DNA of 64,000 nt from Chlorella sorokiniana (taxonomy: Eukaryota > Chlorophyta > Trebouxiophyceae > Chlorellales > Chlorellaceae): assembly GCA_025917655.1 (NCBI GenBank), contig CP084613.1, positions 3,536,001-3,600,000 of the forward strand. Direction: 5' to 3'. A program made the translations under genes and the position numbers. Position 1 is the first letter of the stretch, and each line of letters opens with the position of its first letter. The notes beneath the pieces are model-generated. The model had not been told where the DNA came from and did no database searches. It saw only the letters and a list, made by a program, of their open reading frames with translations. This document shows positions 34,801-45,564 of this stretch, piece after piece.

Positions 34801-37800
34801 CCAGCACACTTGCACCACTTGCACTCCCCTCAATCCCACGCATAGCAACACAGGCACGCTTGTCCCCCCACTCTCCCCCCGCCTGCCAGGTGTCGAGTGT
34901 GCTGGTCACTGCGGGCGCCATCACCACCAACGCCTCCATCTACGTCGGCAACGACCCCACCTCGGTGCTGGCCAACATGCGCGTGGCGGTGAGAAGCGAG
35001 AGAGCCGGGGTGCCTACGGCGCGCCCCCGGCTGTAGCGCATGATGTGGAAGCACGTGGCTTTGCCCCCGCCCCTCCCTAGAGCCTGCGCCCCCTTTTCCC
35101 CACACATCCGTCGCCCCCCTCCTCCCTGCCGCAGTACGACATCAACCTGGCGGCCGGGCAGCAGCTGGCGTACCCGGGGGGGGGGTGCAGGGCCGCTACG
35201 TCATCGTTTACACCGGTGCTGCGGGGGAGGGGCCATTGCCCTGGATGACGTGCAAGTCTACACCTATGGTGAGCACGGCGCCCACAGCGCGCAGCACAGC
35301 ATGCACAGCACAACTTCCAAAGTGGGCAGCCAGCAACTGCAAGCCGCACAGTGCGCAGCGTAGTGCAGCGCCGCCCTTCAAGCCCCTCCATGCCGTGTCA
35401 GCAAAGCGCACATGCTGGGGAGGCAGCGACACGACTGTGGCTCAGTTTGAGCCGGGCAGGCGGTCCCCCGTATGCCTATGCACTCATGAGCCTGGAAAAG
35501 TCCATCTTTTTGTCTCTCCTTCCACCTGACCCCTCTGCAGAGTCGAACGCGGTGTTCAACAAGCCCGTGGCCGTCTCCGGCACCCAGTACCCCAACGGCA
35601 CAGCGGGCGACCCCGCCCTGGCAGCCGCGCTCGTCGACAACAACGCCTCCACCTGCGCCTGGCTGATCCCCGACCGCAACGGCGGCCCAGGTGCGGCGGC
35701 TCGCGCAGGGAGAGGAGGGGGTGGGGGCCCATCCCCGCCTGCTGCTGGATCCCAGAGGGGGCCTGGGCTATCGCCGCTCTCCCATTCTGCCGATGTTGTT
35801 CCTCCCGTTCCGCACCACGCCTGCCAACCCTCCTGCTGCCCCTGGTGCGCTGCACCCAACCCCTTTCCCCCTGCCCCCTCGTCCAGCTTACGCCACCGTG
35901 GACCTGGGCTATGTGGGCAAGGTGGGGTCTGTGGTGGTGGTGACGGGGCCCGAGGTGACCGTGGGCTCCGCCGCCGTCGCCTACGTCACCGACAGCCCCG
36001 ACGGCCCCTTCGTCGATGGGAGCGCGTGCGGCGGCGAGGGCCGCGCGTTCACACCGGGCACCTGGATCGCAGGGGCGTGCAACCAGGAGGGCGGTGAGGC
36101 GCCTGCCGCCCCGCGTGCGCAGCCATGGAGCTTGTTTATTAAAACCGTTGTTACAACGATGGTCCACCGTCCGCATCGCTTCTCGGCTGCGGGGTCGGCG
36201 CCCGCTCCGCCGCGCTCCACACAGCCCACGCTCATCCCCGCCGGCGCTGCCTCCCCTCCTGCTTCCCCCGCAGCTACGTCACGCTGATGCTGCCCAACAC
36301 CACCGCCGACGGCGCCCACGTGGAGCTTTGTGAGCTGCAAGCATCCATCACGGTGCCCCCGACGCTGTCGGCGGCGAGCTGGCCACCAGCAGCGGCGGCC
36401 TCAGCGGCGGCGCCATCGCCGGCATCGTGCTGGGCGGCCTGCTGGTGGCGGCGGTGGTGGCGCTGGCGGCGGCCTACCTGGTGTGGCGGCGGCGCTGGCT
36501 AGAGCACCAGCGGCGCATGGCGGCGCTGGGCCCCAGCATCAACGGCTTCAACCAGGATGTGTGGGACCGCCAGCACATCCAGGAGCTGGACAGCGCCAGC
36601 AACTCGACGCAGACGCTCGGCGCGCGCGCAGCGCAGCGGCGCCACCCTGCGCGGCAGCGGCGTCGGAGCCCTCGCCGCGGTGCGCGTCGGCGGCTACGGC
36701 GGCAGCAACCACGGCGGCGAGGAGGCGGATGTGGAGGGGGCAAGGTGGAGGCGGACGACAAGGAGGCGGAGGTGTCGGCAGAGGGCAGCAGCACGCGGAT
36801 CAAGCATGGGAATAAAGTGGCGGGCGCAGCCAGGGGCCCCATTTCTCGGAGCGAGAGATCCTGGTCCAGTTTTTCAGAATGGTGAGCGTGCTGCGCTGAT
36901 TGTGCAGGCTGGCAGACAACAGCGTGGCGGGGAGGTGCAGCCCGGGAAGCTCCAGGGCCTTCTGCAGAAGCTGGGCAGCAGCTGGGCAACGGCGAAAGCC
37001 CCTCCTGGCAGGCAGGCCCAACACCGCGCCTGGCCTTCCATGCCCCTGATGACGCCCCTCTCCTGCCCCCTGCTGCGTGTGTAGCTGCTGGGCCGCCGCA
37101 CGCTGGAGGACTTCTCTGGCAACATGATGCACCGCTCCAAGACCACCTCCGCCTTTTCCATGGCGCGGGCGGGGTGCCACGCAACGCTGACACCGACCTC
37201 AGCAAGATGCCGCCCGGCTTCTCTGAGAGTGAGCCCCAGCGTTGCACGCTGGCAGCGCAGCGCTGGCTGCATTGTCTCAATCCCTGCGCTCCCGCTGCAC
37301 GCACTGTTGTGGGGGGGGGCGCCTTGCTGCATGCCGCCAGCCCTTGAATGGTGTGCCCACCCACCCCCTTCCTGCGCCTCGCCCCCGCCCGCCTTGCAGT
37401 CTCCCCCGCCGACATTCAGCTGGTGGAGATTGTGGGGGAGGGGTCGTTTGGGAGGTGTGGCTCGCCAAGTACTGCGGCGCGCTGGTGGCGGTCAAGATAC
37501 TGGCCAAGGTGGGTCTGGTGGTTTGTACATGTATTGGTGGGGTGTGAGGGTGGTGCGTGTGTGTGGAAGGGGTGCGCGGCCGTGCCGACTGCTGCATCAC
37601 TACAGCAGCGTTGGTCTCCGAGACTGGCGCAAACAGCCTGGCAGCTTAGCCGGGCGGCGCCTGGCTGCACCCGGCCTGCATGCAGCACGCTGCTGCCCAG
37701 CTGTCTGCTGTCCCGCCCGCGCCCAAACCTGCGGTACCGCCCGTGCACACCGCAGGTCGGCTCCGACAACATGACCTCCTCCATCCAGCACCACCTGCTG

Positions 37801-39836
37801 CTGCGCTCGCTGCGCAAGGAGGCGATGCTCATGTCCAAGCTGCGCCACCCCAACGGTGGGCACGCCAGCAGCCAACGGGGAGCGCAGCGGGACGCCGCGG
37901 TTGGCTGTCTCTGGCCCTGCTGTCGCCACGGCACCCTTCCATGCATGGCTCTGGCTAGGCCCGCCCACCTGCCGCCCACCTGCATCCCCCCTCCCCTCCC
38001 CCTCCCCCAGTCTGCCTCTACCTGGGCGCCTGCACCGACCCCCTCCCTGGTGTTTGAGTACTGCGCCAAGTCGTCCCTGGACATGCTGCTGCGTGCGGGA
38101 CTGCGCCACCCGCAGGTGGGTGTTTGGGTGTGGGTTTGTGTGTGTGGGGGGGGGGGTGTGGGGGGGCGACACCATGCATGAAATCGGCGGGTCCAGCTGC
38201 TCGACGCACCAGCGCGTCCCTGGGTGCCGACCGCGCCCGTTCCGCCGCCGTGTCCCCGGCTTGCAGATGGCCAAGCGGTTGACGTGGCCCCGGCTGCTGG
38301 GTCTGGCCCTGGACGCCGCCAAGGGCATGCTGTACCTGCGTAAGTTCTTTCTGCGGGGGCTGGTGTGTGATGTGGATGTGGCATTTTTGTGGGGCCTGTC
38401 CCTGCTGCGGTGCCCTTGCCGCCCCTTGCTGGCCTCCCCACCCCTTCCCCTCCCTCCCACCCCACTGTTTCCCGCTCCAGACTCTCGCGCCCCCCCATCG
38501 CCCACCGAGACCTGAAGAGCGCCAACCTGCTGGTGGACAGCCAGTGGCACGTCAAGGTGGCGGACTTCAGCCTGAGCCGTGCGCTGGAGATGGGGGCCAC
38601 CGCCATGACGGTGCGAAGCGGCCAACCGCACCCGGCCGCCCCGGCCTGCCGCTGCCGTGCTCATCCGCTGTGCTCGGGCAGCTGCTGCTGTTGCGGTCTG
38701 GCTGCTGCTGGCGCGGTCTGTGCCCCTGACTTTGACAATCGGCCAAAACCTCTGACATGACCCCCTCACACACACACACACACACACTCTCTCCACGCCA
38801 ACCCTGCCTGCAGGTTGTGATGACCAACCCGAGGTGGCTGGCGCCAGAGGTGCTCAACGGGCTGCCCGGCCAGCTTCCAGCAGGTAAGCGGGCAGGCGAG
38901 CCGCCTGCCACGGCCTGGTCGGCAGGGCGCTGCCGCTGGCGGGAGCTTGCGTGCCCGCGCGTGCTGCCACCCGCCCCGCTGAGCCGGTTGGCGACCCTGC
39001 CCGCACTTGCCGCCCCGCCCTCAGACGTGTGGGCCTTTGGCACGGTGCTGTGGGAGCTGCTGACCTGGCGCCTGCCCTTTGAGGACCTCAACACATTCCA
39101 GGCACGGGGCCGGGCAGCCGGGCGATGTTGTTTCGTGGTGCTGGGGAGCGTGCAGGCCCAGCCGCAGCCAGGGCAGCGCTGGCCTTGCCACGCACTGACC
39201 AGCTTGGCGGTTTGACACTCGCTGCGCACGTCTGGCGTCGCTCATCTGTGCCCCCCTCCACCCCCAGTGCAGATCATCTCGGTGGTGCAGCGCAGCGACG
39301 GCTCGGGGCTGGCGGTGCCAGGCCCCGATGCGCTGGCGGCCGGGCCCTTCATCGTCTACCCTCAGTACGTGTCGCTGATGCGCGCATGCTGGAGCCACGC
39401 CCCCGAGGGCCGCCCCTCCTTTGCATCCATCGTGGAGCAGCTGAGCCTGATGCTGGCGGCGGAGCTGGCGCCCGCGCAGGCCGCCGCCGCCGCCGCCGCG
39501 AGCAAACTGCGCGCGCGCGCTCGGGCAGGGTGGCGCCGGAGCCTGGCACAGCAGCAGGACGGCCCCCAAACACAGGCGCAGCAGCAGCAGCAGCAGCAGC
39601 AGCAGGAAGGGTTGGGGGCGCGGCACCAGCCGCGGATGGCGGCGCCGACTGCGGGCGGCGGCAGTGGCAGCGCGGGCCGCAACGGCCTCGCGGCAGCCCT
39701 GCCGCCAGGCATTGCGGAGGACGCTGAGGGCGCTGTCGGCGTGGCCACGAGCCCAGCGGTGGCGGAAGGGCCGCTGGCACCACCACCCAGCATCACGGTC
39801 AGCGGCAGCACGCACTCCCGGATCGCCATGCCCTAG
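31841..39836 (+). CDS. LRR receptor-like kinase with two lectin-like beta modules and a TKL-type kinase domain
   Basis: The start at 31841 gives a signal peptide (LLLAALLLAAVCPAVGQ). Exon 2 (from 32316) encodes ALLSLPAACDNW and about five plant-type LRRs, e.g. LELLDLSGNALAGSLPPTW and LVLLDLSSNNLTGTLPAGW. Two similar extracellular modules follow: one around YWFVDLLAPFHVSSVLVTAG / ASIYVGNDPTSVLANMRVA (34620-34990), and one around YATVDLGYVGKVGSVVVVTG / GSAAVAYVTDSPDGPFVDGS (35885-36060). They resemble F5/8C or F-type lectin folds. A membrane helix (AIAGIVLGGLLVAAVVALAA, about 36410-36470) precedes WRRRW. The kinase domain has VGEGSFG, VAVKILAK, LVFEYCAKSSLDMLL, AHRDLKSANLLVD, VKVADFSLSR (DFS in place of DFG), NPRWLAPEVL, DVWAFGTVLWELLTW and RACWSHAPEGRPSF. 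The tail is Ala/Gln-rich. The glycine loop at about 37450 needs one more G to read GSFGEVW. Confidence 0.87.
34008..34120 (+). repeat. Extreme C-rich tract inside a receptor-kinase intron
   Basis: A stretch of about 110 bases is almost entirely C with scattered G, including several runs of seven to ten C. It lies in an intron of the receptor kinase. Such tracts can form i-motif or G-quadruplex structures and are error-prone in sequencing. Confidence 0.75.
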
Positions 39837-40617
39837 CTCTCACGCTACGATCCCCTCCTCCCCCCTCTACTTCCTTGTCTGCCCAGCCTGTTTTTCTCCC
39901 GGCCTTTTACTTGTCACCAGCCTTGGCTTCTCCCACCCATCCATCGCTTCAGGATTCATTGCGGGCTCACAGGGATCTGTCCCCGCCCGCCCCATTGCCC
40001 AAGCTACTCGTCTCTGAACTCCCTGCATTTCTCTCCTGACATTCCTTCAAGCCCAGGCACAACCGTTACCACCCCTTGCTCACCCTTTCCCCAAGACAAC
40101 CTGGTGCTGCCAAGCGTGCGCAGGGCTGGGTGGGGCATGCCACGACTGTGGTGACGGGCATGCCCTGCCAGCCCTTAGAGCCCCTGTTCCAGCCTCCCTG
40201 CGACAAACACCACAAAACTCTCTCGCCCTGGCCATCCCCTCAACAGCCAGCAGCCTCACCAGTCAGTGCAGGCCAGCCCATCGGCCAATGCCAGCATGGG
40301 CAACGCATGCTTTTACTGGCTCCTCTGCCAAAGCGCACTGTATCCGCCTGCGCTCAATCGTTGATTTTGGAGCGTTTTGTTCCCTGAGAGCTCAACATAC
40401 AACACGTCAAGGATAGTTCGAGTGTGATTGTTGACTGCGCACACAGGATTGAGGCAAGGGCGCCTACAGGCTGGCAGGCGCGTCACGCATGCGTCTCAAG
40501 TGCAACAAGTCAGAGCAGAGAGCATGATGAAGCGGATGTGATGAAAGGGTACCAAGGTGCCGACAGGGGCTCACCCAGAGCGAGACATGACGAAACAGTC
40601 GGCCGACGCAGCCCGAA
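39837..40617. other. Convergent 3' region between receptor kinase and DDB2
   Basis: About 780 bases between two converging stop codons. There is no conserved frame; C/T-rich sequence after 39840 and mixed sequence further on suit two facing 3' UTRs. Confidence 0.45.
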
Positions 40618-41886
40618 TCAGACAAAGTCGTCATCCGAATCATCGTCTGCAGGGGCTGCCCCTTTTTCCGCTTGCCGCTGGCGCCGGGTCCCTTCCCCGC
40701 TCCACTGCTGCGCTTGCGGCCCTTGCTGCTGCTAGGGCCAGGCTCATCTGCGTCGTCCTGCGGTGCTGTCGATGCTGCTGAGCTGCCTGCTGCCGCGCCC
40801 TTGCCCTTGGCCTTGCCCTTCACGGCAGCTGGGCGAGTCGCCGGCTTCTGCGGTGCCGGGAGATGCTGTGGCCGCTTTGCCGCCCTTCTTTCCTCCTTTC
40901 TTCTTCACATCGGGGTCGGCATCGAAGAAGACATAGCTGGAGGAGCCCTGCGAACAGCATCAGATTCGTTCAGATGCACAGCGCTCCAAACCTCAGGGGC
41001 ATTGCAGGCCGAGTGGCAAGCGTGGGCAGGCCGCAGCGACGTCTTCACCCCCACAGCCAACAGCAGGTACCTTGAGGCTGAACGGCAGCCCGCCAACACC
41101 GCCGTCGCTGCCGCCAATGCTGTCGCCGTGCCGCGTTCCGCGCCCCCAGCTCCCCCTCCCCCGCATCGTCGGGGCTGGGCGCCATGCATACAGGCTCCTG
41201 CTGCTGCCGCTCACTACGCGCAGCAAAGATCAGGGCGGGCAGACCTTGCAGCGAACCCCTCACGCAGCAGGGAGGCTTGGAAAGGCGGTGGCCGGACTGG
41301 TCCGGGTACCGCCCAGGGCCCCCATCAACCACGCGTGCAGCCCTCGCAGCTGCCGGCCAGCACCCACCGATGAGGTCGAGTCTCGGGTGGGGCTTGTTCA
41401 CGGGGCAGATGGTGGTGAGGTTTGGGTCTGTGAGCTCGCCAACCAGCGCGCCTGCGCCCAGACCCGCGCAGGCAGGGACGCGGGTCAGCAGACGCCCGCT
41501 GTGCACACCCAGCTGCCCTCCCCCGGCTTCAGCGCGGGACGCAGGGAGGTGACCGCCATGCCTGGTTCGGTCAAGCAAGCAGCGCGGCAGCACAGCCAGC
41601 CTTCCCGCCACCTCCACGCAAACAGCGCCGCCTCCAGAGGCACCCTTCCACATCCACCCCGGGCCCCTCCCACCCGTCGCCGCATCCAGAAGGTCCACGG
41701 GGTGCAGCGCCAGCCCACCAAAGTCCTCGCTGATGTACCTGCAGCGCGGCGGGGCGAGCCCTGGTGCCCAGTTACCGAGGGGAACGGCGGGCGTGGGCAG
41801 CGCCGTGCCCGCACGATGATGCGTCCGGTCCTCGCCTTCCTCCGCATGTCCCCCTCAAACACCCCCCCACACACACCACACCCCAC

Positions 41887-41917
<31 letters not shown>

Positions 41918-44900
41918 GCACACACACCCCACCACCAGCACCAGCACCTGCCAACCACCAGAAGGCGCTCGGAGGGGTCCTTTGGGTCCCACTCCGCCTT
42001 GAAGGGCGTGAGGTAGCGGTTGAAGTTCTGGCTGTGCACAATCTCGCGGTCCGCGGGCTGCAGCGGCGGTGGGCACGGGACTGGGCAGCAGGGTCGCTCC
42101 TAGCAGCCAGATCAGACAGCTGCAGGCGCCTGTTGGCAGCGCAGGCGCTTGCCGTCCTGGCGGCCCAGCACAGCCGCGGGAGCGCAAGGCGCCAGCTTGT
42201 CCTTTCGCTTGCGCTGCCGCGCCCCATTGCGTTTCCGCCCACCCACCTGCTGCGCTGCATACAGGTAGTCCCACACGCGCAGCCGGTTGTCTTGGGAGGT
42301 GGTCAGGATCTTGCGCCCTGCACCGCGGCAGGATGGCGCACGGCAGTTGTTGCTTCATGCCTGCTGTCCTGCTGCCGTGCTGCTTTCCAGCGAGAGCCTG
42401 GCAGCCCTTCACGCAGCCCTCAACAGGCGCCCGCGCTGTTGCCAGCTGGTCCCAGCCTCACCTGTGATGGGTGAGAAGTAGGCGGCATTGATGACCTTCT
42501 TGTGCTGCAGCACCGCCAGCTCAGCCGGCTGCGTGCCAGGGCGCCGCTGCCCAGCGCTGCCTTGCCCTTGCTGTCCGCCATGTTGCCTGCGGGGCAGCGG
42601 GTGATGGGAGAGCGCGGCGCAAGCAGCGGTTGCGGCCTGAGGTGCTGCACGCCCAAGCAGTTTGAGAGCCAGTTCAGGCCAGGTGCCTTGCTGCGCAGGC
42701 ATCAGGCCCGGCGCCCAACCGGTGCCAAGGGTGGCGCTGCTGCGCTGCCCGCGGGTGCCAGCAGGCAGCCTACCGCTCATCAGGTTGCGTATGTCCAGCA
42801 CGCGGGCTGTGTAGTCGTTGCCCGCGCTCATCACCAGGTTGTGGTCGACTGGGTTGCAGTGCACGCACTGGACCTGCAGTGGGGTGTTGCAACACGACGG
42901 GTGCAGGCGGGTCGCCACAGGACGCAAGGTGGAGGACAGCGGCGAGAGAAGGGCGCCTGAGGCGGCAGGCAGAGGGGATTGGAGGTGCGGCGGTCGCAGA
43001 GCGTGCACCGTGCTCCACGCTAATCGGTCAGCTCGGCAGCGGGGCAGCGCATCAGCTTGCCTTGCCGCCTGTGCGCTTGTGGGTCTGTAGGCAGGCGATG
43101 GGCTGCTTCATGCGCGGGTCAAGGAAATGCAGGCGGCCAAAGTTGTCGCCCGCCACGATGGCGCCCACTGCGGCGGCGGCGGGCGACGAGCAGGGGCTCG
43201 CGTCAGACGCTGGCCCCGCGTCGGCAGGCTGACTGGGCCGACTTCTGGCATCGGACAATGGATGGCCAGCCTCCCGGTCACGCCCCCTCTCCCCCACGCA
43301 TGCACACATACACAAACACCCACACTCACGACCCCGCACCCACCGCCCCACCCCACCTGAGGGCACCACGTCCAAGCCCATGATGGTCACCCAGCGCCCC
43401 GCCGCCTCCTCGCTCTCCACAGCATCCCAGCCCTGCGGGTTTGCGTCAAGCACGGTGGTGGCGCACCCCGTCTCCACGTCAAACACCTGGTGCGATTATG
43501 TGGGGAGGGGGATCAACAGGAGTTGAGAGGGAGGCAGACAAAGGGTTGAGCGTGGCACCACCGTCAAAACTCACAGCGGCATGAGGACAGGCCCTACTCA
43601 CAGCGCCCCACACCATCCCAGCGGCATCCCTACAGCCCTAAGACTCACCTTGACGGTGCCGTCGTATGAGGAGGAGGCGCAGGCGTCTGACGAGCCGGGC
43701 ATGAAGCGCAGCACGTTTGTGAGCCAGCGGTTGATGTTGGGGTACACGGTGCGCTCATACACCTGAATGGGGGTGAGTGCGGGGTGGTGGGGTGAGACGG
43801 GGTGGGTGGGCAAGTGAGGAATGGACTGGGATGGGGGCTGAGCGCCACAGCAGCTGTCTTGTGGGTCAAGCAACCGCGGAGCGGGGCAGGATGCAGCCAC
43901 AGCCTGTGCTGCGCCATGCAGCACAACCAATAGCCGGGCATGTTAACGGGCAGCCAGGGCTTGCGCAGGCCCCTCTGTGGGGTCACCTTTTGGTGGTCCC
44001 ACACTGCGATCTGGCCCCGCTTGTCCCCGGACAGCACCAGGTGGTCCTGCAGGGAGGGCCGGGGCCGGGCTGAAAGCAGCACCAGACCAGCCATGCTGCC
44101 CGCCGCCGGTGGCCTTGAGTGGGAAGGCCCGCCAGGATCGCTCTTCCCGCATGCACGCACTCGTCTGGGCACCAGAGCTGGAGGGCTGCCAGCCCCTCCA
44201 GCCCCTCACCAGCGTCGGGTGGAACTCCAGGCAGGTGGTGCGCCGCGAGTGCAGCTTCAGCACCGCCGCATCCACCTGCCAGCGCCGCGACGCCGGCATC
44301 TGCAGCGGGGGCGCGCCCGCCTTGCTCCCGCTTGCGCAGCGGCGCACAGCAGGGTGTCGTCGCTGAGGCCGGCGGCCGCCGTGCAGCCGTGGCCCGGGGC
44401 AATCCTGCAAAGGCATGATGGGTCACAATATTTTTGTGGTACAGTGAAATTCATCGCAACAGAGCTGCGGCAGTTGAAGCTGCCAGCCTGCCACTTGATG
44501 CTTCGCAGCAGCACACAAGCACGTCACCAGCCAGCCAGCCGCGCATGGCATGAACCACACCTGAACGGGCAGGTCATCGTGCTGTGCCCCTGCTTGCCAC
44601 ACAGGTAGCAGGGCTTGTTGGGGCAATCGATGTACTTGGCTCCCACAAAGCCAGCTGTGTGGCCCGCCTTGCCGCAAACCTGCACCGTGGCGAGGTGGCG
44701 TAGGGCGCTGTGCCAGCGGCGGGAAGAGCAGCCTCTTGGTCATTTCAGGCTGTCGACAGCCCAAAATGTACGCAGCTCAAGTCTCCTGAGGCCTACATGG
44801 CACACGTCGGCGCCTCCAAGCTTGATGTTCAATTTCCGTTGCTTGATTGTGGCCCCGGGTGATGGCGCCGCTGCAGCACTGCCGACTGCCGCGCCTTCGG

Positions 44901-45045
44901 CTCCATCAGCAGCCTCGACTGCTTCATCCGCGACCGCGTCGCTTTCCCCTTCCTCGCTCCCGTCCGACACGTCGTCCGCATCATCTTCCTCCTCTGAAGA
45001 GCTCTCCTCCTCCTCTCGATCGTCGGCAAGAACCCACTTAGCCAT
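40618..45045 (-). CDS. DDB2: DNA damage-binding protein 2 (WD40, with CCHC zinc knuckle)
   Basis: DDB2 recognises UV photoproducts and recruits the CUL4-DDB1 ubiquitin ligase for nucleotide-excision repair. The start at 45045 gives MAKWVLADDREEEESSSEEE, a very acidic N-terminus. Next come GAKYIDCPNKPCYLCGKQGH and STMTCPF, a CCHC knuckle (C-x2-C-x4-H-x4-C; about 44640-44570) as in plant DDB2. WD repeats follow: LHSRRTTCLEFHPT, LVLSGDKRGQIAVWDHQK, NVLRFMPGSSDACASSSYDG, VGAIVAGDNFGRLHFLDPRM, VQCVHCNPVDHNLVMSAGND and KILTTSQDNRLRVWDYLYAA. The most diagnostic exons are DREIVHSQNFNRYLTPFKAE, WDPKDPSERLLVVGR, ISEDFGGLALHPVDLLDAAT and DPNLTTICPVNKPHPRLDL. The C-terminus is Lys-rich and ends in an acidic DDDSDDDFV, which requires one extra G at about 40653. 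All repeats are present, so the gene appears whole. Confidence 0.95.
41868..41932. repeat. (CA)n microsatellite in a DDB2 intron
   Basis: About 65 bases of CA dinucleotides with C-rich flanks, read as GT repeats in the DDB2 transcript just after an exon end. Confidence 0.85.
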
Positions 45046-45564
45046 GTCGGCGGAGTCAGCACCCAATTGGGTGCAAACACAGTCACTGTAGGGAAAGCGA
45101 CCCAAGCGCCATCGCAATGTGCTCGGTGTGTGGTGCCCTCAGCCGAAGCAGGGCACAGCATGCTTGCCGCCGACATCCCGCTCGTATCGAGCCACTCCCC
45201 TTGGTTTGGGTTCAGGTGCCACCACGGTGTAAGGATCTTTACAAATGGAACATGCTGCATTCAGTTGGCACATTGGCCCACTGACAGCAAGGTTAACAAG
45301 GGAGCTTGTAGGAGCCTATCAAGGGCAAGCCTTCAGCTGGTGGCAGGCAGGTTCTGGGCAACTGACAACATGCTCACTGCCATCGGCAGAGAGCCAGGCA
45401 ACAGTCGTGTGATTGCTTGCAAAAGCTACATGTACCGCTCAGGAGGCTGTGCCAGGCCTGAGTGCCTTCAACACAATCTGCAAAGACGGCAGCGGGACAG
45501 GTGAAAGATGAGTGAATCATGTAAGTTCCCCAGCATGAGGTTCCTCAGAGGCAACAAACTGCGC

